Shown here piece by piece: positions 31,582-36,737 of a stretch of DNA of 36,737 bases. Position 1 is the stretch's first letter, and each line of letters begins with the position of its first letter. Made by a program: the position numbers and the translations under genes. The stretch comes from MWBF01 sp964614645 (GTDB lineage Bacteria; Chloroflexota; Anaerolineae; CG2-30-64-16), in contig CAZTMA010000041.1 in the NCBI GenBank assembly GCA_964614645.1, positions 1 to 36,737 of the forward strand, read 5' to 3'. The notes below the pieces were generated by a model, which was not told the origin of the DNA, ran no database searches, and was given only the letters and a program-made list of their open reading frames with translations.

Positions 31582-32592
31582 CGGTTTCCTCCGGCCGCAG
31601 GCGACGCGGTCAATTGCAGATAGATGTTCTCGAGCGACGGTTGCTCCAGCTCGACGTGATAGACGGTGTGGCCGCCGCGCACCAGTTGGGTCGTGAGCAG
31701 TCCGGCGTCGGCCTCGCCGTTCGCATCGACCCGCAGCGTGTGGTCGCCGTTGTGCGCCACGGGCCAGCCCGCTTGGCGCAGGGCCTCCTGGGCCGCCTCC
31801 GGCCGGTCCACCTTCAGGATCACGTGGTCCTGGCAGCGGCCCCGCAGCTCATCGGGCGCGCCCTGGAACACCAGCCGGCCCGCCTGGATGATGCCGATGT
31901 GCGTCGCCATCTGCTCGACCTCGCTGAGCAGGTGGCTGGAGACGAACACGGTCACCCCGTACTCGCGGGGCAGCCGGCGGATCAGCTCGCGTACCTCGTG
32001 GATGCCGGCCGGGTCCAACCCGTTGGTCGGCTCGTCCAGGATCAGCAGCGCGGGCAGTCCCATCAGCGCGGCCGCCAGCCCCAGGCGCTGGATCATGCCG
32101 AGCGAGTACGTGCCTGCCCGCCGGCCGGCCGCGTCCTCCAGCCCGACCACCGCCAGCGCGTGGCTCACCTCCTCCGCCGTCCCCCCGCGCAGCCGGCGGA
32201 TGACCTCCAGGTTCTCGCGGCCGGTCAGGTGCGGGTAGACCGCGGGCGTCTCCACCAGCGAGCCGGTCCGCGCCAGCAGGGCAGTCGCGTTCCCCTCCAG
32301 CGGCTGGCCGAACAGCCGCACGCGCCCCGCAGTCGGCCGGATCAGCCCCAGCAGCATGCGGATGGTCGTCGTCTTGCCCGCGCCGTTCGGCCCGAGAAAG
32401 CCATAGATGCTGCCCAGCGGCACGNNNNNNNNNNGTCAGCTCCAGGTTGTCCACCGCAGTCGCGCGGCCAAACCGCCGCGTCAGTCCCTCGGTCTGGATC
32501 ATGTACGCGGCCAGCGGCGTCTTGTGGAGCCGCTCTGCAGGCGGCCGCGATGTAAAGTTTTGCGACAGTGGTTTCGGCGATACCGATATCAT
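31578..32592 (-). CDS. ABC-2 exporter ATP-binding protein, interrupted by a 10-N assembly gap
   Basis: The start is ATG 32592 with AAAGGAG eight bases upstream; a shorter in-frame start at 32502 (MIQTEGLTRRFG) has no ribosome site but gives the usual N-terminus. The frame seems broken by ten Ns at 32425-32434. If the Ns are removed, the two sides join without loss as VDNLELTVPLGSIYGFLGP, giving 334 residues. Motifs: Walker A GPNGAGKTT, signature TYSLGMIQRLG, Walker B LLILDEPTNGLDP, switch FVSSHLLSEVEQMATHIGII. The C-terminal 70 residues are the usual DrrA/BcrA-type extension. It is the first gene of the exporter operon, behind the TGTCGCA boxes. Confidence 0.9.
32425..32434. other. Run of ten Ns (assembly gap)
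   Basis: This is a placeholder at a contig join inside the ATPase gene. The flanking bases fit together in frame with no bases missing, so the true gap may be zero. Confidence 0.97.
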
Positions 32593-32634
32593 TGGTCTTG
32601 CTCCTTTTGTTTCTTCTTGAGCCATCTGTCCCAT

Positions 32635-32689
32635 ACTCTACCGCCCCTCTGTCGCATGGGTATCGGCGGATTGTCGCAATCGTGTCGCA
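32635..32689 (-). promoter_or_regulatory. Exporter promoter with three in-phase TGTCGCA boxes
   Basis: TGTCGCA (plus-strand orientation) occurs at 32650-32656, 32672-32678 and 32683-32689: spacings of 22 and 11 bp. The minus-strand -10 box TAGAGT is at 32635-32640, 9 bp from the nearest box. The same box pair occurs in front of the response regulator gene. Confidence 0.65.
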
Positions 32690-32698
32690 GGCTGCGCG

Positions 32699-32740
32699 AA
32701 AAAAAGGAGCGGGCGCAGCAGTGCCGCGTCCGCTCGCTCC
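32699..32740 (-). terminator. Rho-independent terminator of the two-component operon
   Basis: On the minus strand GGAGCG...CGCTCC (outer stem 32735-32740 with 32706-32711) with further GC pairing inside is followed by seven Ts (32699-32705), 20 bp after the kinase stop codon. Confidence 0.8.
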
Positions 32741-32759
32741 AATGATGGTGTCCCCCCAG

Positions 32760-34388
32760 TCAGGGGTCAGGTGGCTCGCCCTCTGGTGCCTGCGCCGGCT
32801 GCAATCGCACCGTGAAGCAGCTTCCCTGCCCCCCAGCGTTCGGGAACGCCGTGCTATCCACCGTCACGTTCCCGCCCATGGCCTCGGTGAGCTCCTTGAC
32901 CAGCGCGAGCCCCAGCCCCGCGCCGTCTCCCGCCCTCGACCGGTCGCTCCGCCCGCGGTAGAATCGTTCCCAGATGTGCGGCAGCTCGTCGGCCGGGATG
33001 CCCGCGCCGGTGTCCCGCACTTCGAGCACCACCGCATCCGGCTCGGTCCGCACCGCCACCGCGACGAGCCCGCCCGGCTCCGTGTGACGGATCGCGTTGC
33101 GCAGCAGGTTGGCCAGCACCTGCCCCAGCCGCTCCGCATGGGCATGGGCCAGCGGCCGCTCGCCCGCGGGGCCGTCGGGCAGGTCCGCGACCACCTCGAC
33201 GCGGCCGCTCTGCCACGCGAGCGGCGCCAGTGCGTCGATCACGCGCTGCGCAGTCTCCCCCACGTCGGTCGGCCCGCACGCGAGCTCGAGCCGCCCTGCC
33301 TCCGCGCGCGCCAGCAGGAACAGGTCCTCGATCAGCCCCTGCAGCCGTGCCATCTCGCCGTCCATCACCCGGAGGTCATGGGCGAGCGCGGGCGCCAGCT
33401 CGTCCCCGCGCCGCGCCAGGTTCGATTCCAGCAGCGCGCGCACGGTCGCGACCGGCGTCCGCAGCTCGTGTGACACGCTCGCGATCATCTCCCGCCGCGC
33501 CTGCAACAGCTGCGTCACCGTGTCGCGCTGGACCTGCAGATCGGCCAGCGTGCCCGCCAGTTCGTCGGCCATCGCGTTGAAGTCGGCCTGCAGGTGCGCC
33601 ACCTCGTCTTCGCCGGTGACCGCCACGCGCGCACCGTAGTCGCCCCGCCGCACGGCCTTGGCGGTCGCGGCCAGGGCATCGAGGCGCTGCGTCGTGCGCC
33701 GCGCAAACAGGTACGAGAAGAGCGCGGAAGGCGGCAGCAGGGCGGCCAGCGCCATCGCGAGCAGGATCACCGCCACGCCGGCCGCGGGCAGGAGGGCCAC
33801 GAAACTCTCGATCGCGATGGCCACCGGGTCGCTGGAGCCCACAGCTCCCTGGAATACGCCGCGGTACGTGTTGGGATAGATGATGAAGAGGAAGAGGATG
33901 CCCAGCAGGGCCACCAGCACCACGACGACCAGGTGCGCGTGGGTGAGCGACCAGAGCAGCCGCCGCCGGCGCAGCACATCCCACGCCAGGGAGATGCGCA
34001 GCATGATGCGGGTGCCGAGGTAGCCGGCGCCCGTGGCTGCGAGCAGCAGCGGTGCGACGGCGGCGGGCCAGTTCGATGCGCTCCAGGCCGCCTGCAGGCC
34101 CAGCGTCTGCAGCGGCAGGAGCAGCGCCAGCATCGCCCCGCTCAGGGCCACGCCCGTCGCGGTTTCGTGCGCGGCCTGGCGCAGCGGGCTCCCGCCGGGC
34201 AGCCGCGTGCGCGCGACGGCCCACAGGCCGCTCAGGCTGCACAGCACCAGGATGCCGTTGTTCAGCGTGCTGGCCGCCAGCTCCCCGCCCAGCCTGGCCA
34301 GGGCGAGCAGCACGAGCAGCCCGATCCCCCACGCCTCCGCAATGGCCTGGATGGGTGCGGCGCTCAGGGTGAATCGCGTGCGCCTCAT
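32760..34388 (-). CDS. Membrane sensor histidine kinase
   Basis: This 542-residue protein starts at ATG 34388, overlapping the regulator stop codon (ATGA). The N-terminal 225 residues hold about six hydrophobic segments with little outside sequence (largest loop near 172-192), as in kinases that sense membrane stress or a transporter partner. Then come a HAMP domain (about 228-282), HisKA with His307 in ASVSHELRTPVATVRALLE, and HATPase_c with NLLRNAIRHTEPGG (N box), VRDTGAGIPADELPHIWERF (G1) and GAGLGLALVKELTEAMGG (G2). It would phosphorylate the coupled OmpR-type regulator. A terminator follows. Confidence 0.94.
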   Translation of the reverse strand: MRRTRFTLSAAPIQAIAEAWGIGLLVLLALARLGGELAASTLNNGILVLCSLSGLWAVARTRLPGGSPLRQAAHETATGVALSGAMLALLLPLQTLGLQAAWSASNWPAAVAPLLLAATGAGYLGTRIMLRISLAWDVLRRRRLLWSLTHAHLVVVVLVALLGILFLFIIYPNTYRGVFQGAVGSSDPVAIAIESFVALLPAAGVAVILLAMALAALLPPSALFSYLFARRTTQRLDALAATAKAVRRGDYGARVAVTGEDEVAHLQADFNAMADELAGTLADLQVQRDTVTQLLQARREMIASVSHELRTPVATVRALLESNLARRGDELAPALAHDLRVMDGEMARLQGLIEDLFLLARAEAGRLELACGPTDVGETAQRVIDALAPLAWQSGRVEVVADLPDGPAGERPLAHAHAERLGQVLANLLRNAIRHTEPGGLVAVAVRTEPDAVVLEVRDTGAGIPADELPHIWERFYRGRSDRSRAGDGAGLGLALVKELTEAMGGNVTVDSTAFPNAGGQGSCFTVRLQPAQAPEGEPPDP

Positions 34389-35095
34389 GGCCGGCCCTGC
34401 GCCTCGGACCGCAGCCGGTACCCCACGCCCCACACGGTCTCGATGGCCTCCTCCAGCGGGCCGAGCTTCTTGCGCAGCCTGAGGATGGCGTTGTCCACCG
34501 ACCGGTCGCCGGTCACGTAGTCCGCACCCCAGACGGTGTCCAGCAGGTACGACCGGCTGAACGCGCGGCCCGGGTTGCGCAGCAGCAGCCGCAGCAGGTC
34601 GAACTCGGTGCGGGTCAGGTCGAGCGCCGCGCCGTCGAGCGTGGCCCGGTAGCCCGCGGGATCGAGGCGCAGCGGCCCGTAGGTGAGCGGGGTGTCATCG
34701 TCCGCGCGGTCCGCGGCCACGATCTCCTGCACGCGCTGGATGCGCCGGAGCAGCGCGTGGATGCGTGCAACCAGCTCGCGCACGCTGAACGGCTTCGTCA
34801 GGTAGTCGTCCGCGCCCAGCTCCAGCCCGACGACCCGGTCCGTCTCCTCCGCGCGTGCGGTCAGCATCAGCACGGGCACCGCGGAGGCCGCGCGCAGCCG
34901 GCGCAGCACCTCCAGCCCGTCCAGCTTCGGCAGCATCCAGTCGAGGATGACCAGGTCGGCCGGCCGCCGGTCGAACACCTGCAACGCCGTCACGCCGTCC
35001 GCCGCATGGAGCACCTCGTAGCCCTCGGCCTCCAGCTCGCGGCGGACCACCGCGGCCAGGTCCGGCGCGTCTTCGATGAGCAGGATCGTCGTCAT
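34385..35095 (-). CDS. OmpR/PhoB-family response regulator
   Basis: This 236-residue protein has a receiver domain (1-120) with acidic pair Glu8-Asp9, phospho-acceptor Asp52 (LVILDWMLPKLDG), Thr79 and Lys101 (DDYLTKPF), and a winged-helix DNA-binding domain (about 137-230: LTRTEFDLLRLLLRNPGRAF, DRSVDNAILRLRKKLG, VWGVGYRL). ATG 35095 lies 7 bases after a TAGAAT -10 box, so the mRNA may be leaderless; there is no clear ribosome site. Direct 11-bp repeats upstream suggest autoregulation, and matching repeats precede the exporter. Confidence 0.95.
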   Translation of the reverse strand: MTTILLIEDAPDLAAVVRRELEAEGYEVLHAADGVTALQVFDRRPADLVILDWMLPKLDGLEVLRRLRAASAVPVLMLTARAEETDRVVGLELGADDYLTKPFSVRELVARIHALLRRIQRVQEIVAADRADDDTPLTYGPLRLDPAGYRATLDGAALDLTRTEFDLLRLLLRNPGRAFSRSYLLDTVWGADYVTGDRSVDNAILRLRKKLGPLEEAIETVWGVGYRLRSEAQGRP

Positions 35096-35102
35096 AGGCC
35101 CT

Positions 35103-35130
35103 ATTCTACCGGCCATCTGTCATCCGTCAA
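35103..35130 (-). promoter_or_regulatory. Promoter of the two-component operon
   Basis: On the minus strand TTGACG (35125-35130), 16 bp, TAGAAT (35103-35108), then 7 bases to the ATG. Confidence 0.7.
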
Positions 35131-35138
35131 TGGCAGAA

Positions 35139-35157
35139 CTGTCGCACTTCTGTCGCA
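35139..35157 (-). promoter_or_regulatory. Direct repeat CTGTCGCA x2, likely response regulator box
   Basis: CTGTCGCA at 35139-35146 and 35150-35157 are exactly 11 bp apart, one helical turn, directly upstream of the -35 box. Confidence 0.65.
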
Positions 35158-35176
35158 ACGCGCGGATGGGGGGCGC

Positions 35177-35282
35177 GGCCATCCGCGAATAATCGAATCC
35201 CGCACGAATACGCGAATACAACCCCCCGCAGCGCGCGCCATTCGCTTATTCGTTGTGTTCATTCGGTTATTCGCGGATGGCC
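35177..35282. repeat. ATTCGCG palindromic element, copy 2
   Basis: GGCCATCCGCGAATAA (35177-35192) is the exact inverse of 35267-35282. The interior is rich in GAATA and TATTCG motifs. It resembles the element at 10804-10925 and lies between the regulator promoter and the DUF6544-like gene end. Confidence 0.85.
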
Positions 35283-35291
35283 CGGCCTCCC

Positions 35292-36110
35292 TCACTTTCC
35301 CCGCGCCCTGATATACCCGCTCACGTCCGCGTTCAGCACTACAGTCTCCAGCGTCATCACCGCCCACGGCCGGCCCTGGTCCAGCCAGGTCGCGGAGCCG
35401 GTCGCGCTGAGCGGCAGCCCAACCAGCGTCGGGCCGGGCTCGTTGCGCGTGATCCAGAGGATCTTCGGCTTGCCCTCGCCCACGTCGCGGTACCGCATGG
35501 CCTCCATCAGGTCGATCAGGTTCGTCTCGGGATTGAACCGCACGACGAAGTTCTCCTCGCCCCCCTCATACGGCACGTAGAGCAGCGCGGTGACGTCGTC
35601 GACCGGCTCCCATCGCACGCGCGGGTCGGTCACGAGGAGCGCGGGGAACCAGCCCGCCTCGGCCCACAGCGCGAGGTTCGCGCCCTGGTTGGCATTTGGC
35701 TCATCGGTATACGACCCCATCGGGCTGGCGAAGAAGCTCGCGCCGTCCAGGTAGCCTTCGTTCACCTTCAGGAGCGGGATGCCGAACCAGGTCGCCTCGA
35801 AGTAGTGGCGGTAGTCGCGGCCCGCGTTGTGCACGAAGATGAAGCGCGCAGGCAGCGGGATGTTGAACACCGGCCGGATGGTCGCACGGCCGGTGATGAC
35901 GACCGTCTCGATGACCGGCACGCGCTCGCCGTAGACCGTACGGTAGTACCGCTCGACCGGCGCGGGCAGCCCGCCGGGCAGGGGGACGGTCTGCAAGGGG
36001 GCCGCGGCCCCTGCATAGGCCGGGAACGGCTGGGGCCGGACCTGCAATCCCAGCCAGCCGAGCAAGACGAGGAGCGCCAGCGCTGCGACGACAATCATTA
36101 GAATCTTCAT
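35292..36110 (-). CDS. DUF6544-like membrane-anchored protein
   Basis: This 272-residue protein has an N-terminal anchor (MKILMIVVAALALLVLLGWL) followed by GGLPAPVERYYRTVYGERVPVIETVVITGRATIRPVFNI, an opening seen in DUF6544 proteins. Later parts (YFEATWFGIPLLKVNEGYLDG, RWEPVDDVTALLYVPYEGGEENFVVRFN, LIDLMEAMRYRD, AVMTLETVVLNADVSGYIRARGK) suggest a beta-rich lipid- or sterol-binding-like fold, but no active site is evident. No clear ribosome site is seen ahead of ATG 36110. It is separated from the two-component genes by a repeat, so a link to them is not supported. The function is unknown. Confidence 0.8.
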   Translation of the reverse strand: MKILMIVVAALALLVLLGWLGLQVRPQPFPAYAGAAAPLQTVPLPGGLPAPVERYYRTVYGERVPVIETVVITGRATIRPVFNIPLPARFIFVHNAGRDYRHYFEATWFGIPLLKVNEGYLDGASFFASPMGSYTDEPNANQGANLALWAEAGWFPALLVTDPRVRWEPVDDVTALLYVPYEGGEENFVVRFNPETNLIDLMEAMRYRDVGEGKPKILWITRNEPGPTLVGLPLSATGSATWLDQGRPWAVMTLETVVLNADVSGYIRARGK

Positions 36111-36189
36111 GAGCCTTCTACTTCCCTTTCACCCCCTATCTACGCACCCCTTCGCTGCAGGTTTCACATATCATGCTGCGCGTGTGCTA

Positions 36190-36198
36190 TGGTACAAT
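36190..36198 (+). promoter_or_regulatory. Extended -10 promoter of the malic enzyme gene
   Basis: TGGTACAAT matches the TGn-TATAAT extended -10 form, 27 bp ahead of ATG 36226. No good -35 box is seen. Confidence 0.45.
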
Positions 36199-36225
36199 AT
36201 CAACCGCGATAGAGGAGGATACCCC

Positions 36226-36737
36226 ATGGCTAAGATCACCCCCGAAGATGCGCTTGAGTATCATCGCCTGGCCGGCCGGCCGGGCAAGCTGGCCGTCGTG
36301 CCCACCAAGCCGATGGCCACCCAGCACGACCTGGCGCTGGCCTACACCCCCGGCGTAGCCGTCCCCGTGCTCGAGATCGCCCGCCAGCCCGAGCTCGCCT
36401 ACGAGTACACGGCCAAGGGCAACCTGGTCGCGGTGATCTCCAACGGCACGGCCATCCTCGGCCTGGGCGACCGCGGCGCGCTGGCCGGCAAGCCGGTCAT
36501 GGAAGGGAAGGCGGTCCTCTTCAAGAAGTTCGCGGACGTGGACGTGTTCGACATCGAGCTGGACAGCCACGACCCCGAGGTCGTGATCCAGACGGTGAAG
36601 GCCATTGCGCCCACGTTTGGGGGCATCAACCTGGAGGACATCAAGGCGCCCGAGTGTTTCTACATCGAGGAGACGCTCAAGGCGGCGCTTGACATCCCCG
36701 TCTTCCACGATGACCAACACGGCACGGCGATCATCTC
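36226..36737 (+). CDS. NAD(P)-dependent malic enzyme, N-terminal part only
   Basis: The frame starts at ATG 36226 with AGAGGAGG upstream and is open to the right edge (170 residues seen). It opens like bacterial malic enzymes: ALEYHRLAGRPGKLAVVPTKP, HDLALAYTPGVAVPVLEIA (with the catalytic Tyr region), GNLVAVISNGTAILGLGDRG, MEGKAVLFKKFADVDVFDIE, then NLEDIKAPECFYIEETL and the metal-binding IPVFHDDQHGTA. It oxidatively decarboxylates malate to pyruvate. Whether a C-terminal phosphotransacetylase-like domain (MaeB type) follows cannot be seen. It is divergent from the DUF6544-like gene. Confidence 0.93.
   Translation, partial: MAKITPEDALEYHRLAGRPGKLAVVPTKPMATQHDLALAYTPGVAVPVLEIARQPELAYEYTAKGNLVAVISNGTAILGLGDRGALAGKPVMEGKAVLFKKFADVDVFDIELDSHDPEVVIQTVKAIAPTFGGINLEDIKAPECFYIEETLKAALDIPVFHDDQHGTAII

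Noticed and set aside
31578..32592. Frameshifted pseudogene call for the exporter ATPase
   Set aside because: The break coincides exactly with the ten Ns, and the flanks join in frame without them.

Overview
The window looks like a high-GC chromosome segment from a member of the Chloroflexota. The evidence is indirect: a sugar-binding lipoprotein with a Pro/Thr/Glu/Ala-rich linker after the lipobox, several families of perfect intergenic palindromes, and overall gene content. There is no rRNA, tRNA or CRISPR array. Ten Ns at 32425-32434 mark a scaffold join.

Left part (1-13900, GC-rich). 1-3020 (minus) is an ABC/adaptor export unit: ATPase, anchored OB-fold-like protein, and an adaptor that runs off the left edge. 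Upstream of it lies a secreted Met/His-rich protein gene. A symmetric operator separates that gene from a divergent secreted alpha/beta-hydrolase with an SH3b tail. 5333-10694 (minus) is a nucleotide-sugar operon: galE, an NTP-transferase, a GlmU-like/phosphohexomutase fusion and a URO-D-like protein. Next comes an IlvD/Edd dehydratase followed by a double-GNAT protein.

Centre (about 13900-24720, visibly lower GC) is the most interesting part. It is a plus-strand island: a Crp-type regulator; a perfect TGTGA-N6-TCACA site; a four-helix membrane protein; a 119-aa unknown; an 82-aa RiPP precursor-like peptide of the NHLP/Os1348-Franean1_4349 type; a gluzincin-type Zn protease; a ComEC-like metallo-beta-lactamase-fold hydrolase; a subtilisin with a nonapeptide tail (consensus LKFSDDQxT); an MvdC/MvdD-like ATP-grasp ligase; a 79-aa peptide carrying two copies of the same LKxxDD-like motif; and a B12-type radical SAM enzyme. 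I read it as a peptide-modification (RiPP/graspetide-like) system. In this reading the ATP-grasp enzyme may cross-link Lys/Thr to Asp in the repeats, and the radical SAM enzyme may act on the NHLP-type peptide. The product and role are unknown.

Right part (24985-36737, GC-rich). It begins with a YpfJ-type Zn peptidase. A LacI regulator with a clear promoter and palindromic operator follows, heading a sugar ABC importer (two permeases and a binding lipoprotein). Two strong hairpins separate this from a minus-strand ABC-2 exporter (permease and ATPase). A histidine kinase/OmpR-type regulator pair lies upstream of the exporter. TGTCGCA boxes spaced 11 bp apart occur both in front of the regulator gene and in front of the exporter, which suggests one autoregulated resistance-type module. 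A DUF6544-like protein and the start of a malic enzyme close the window.
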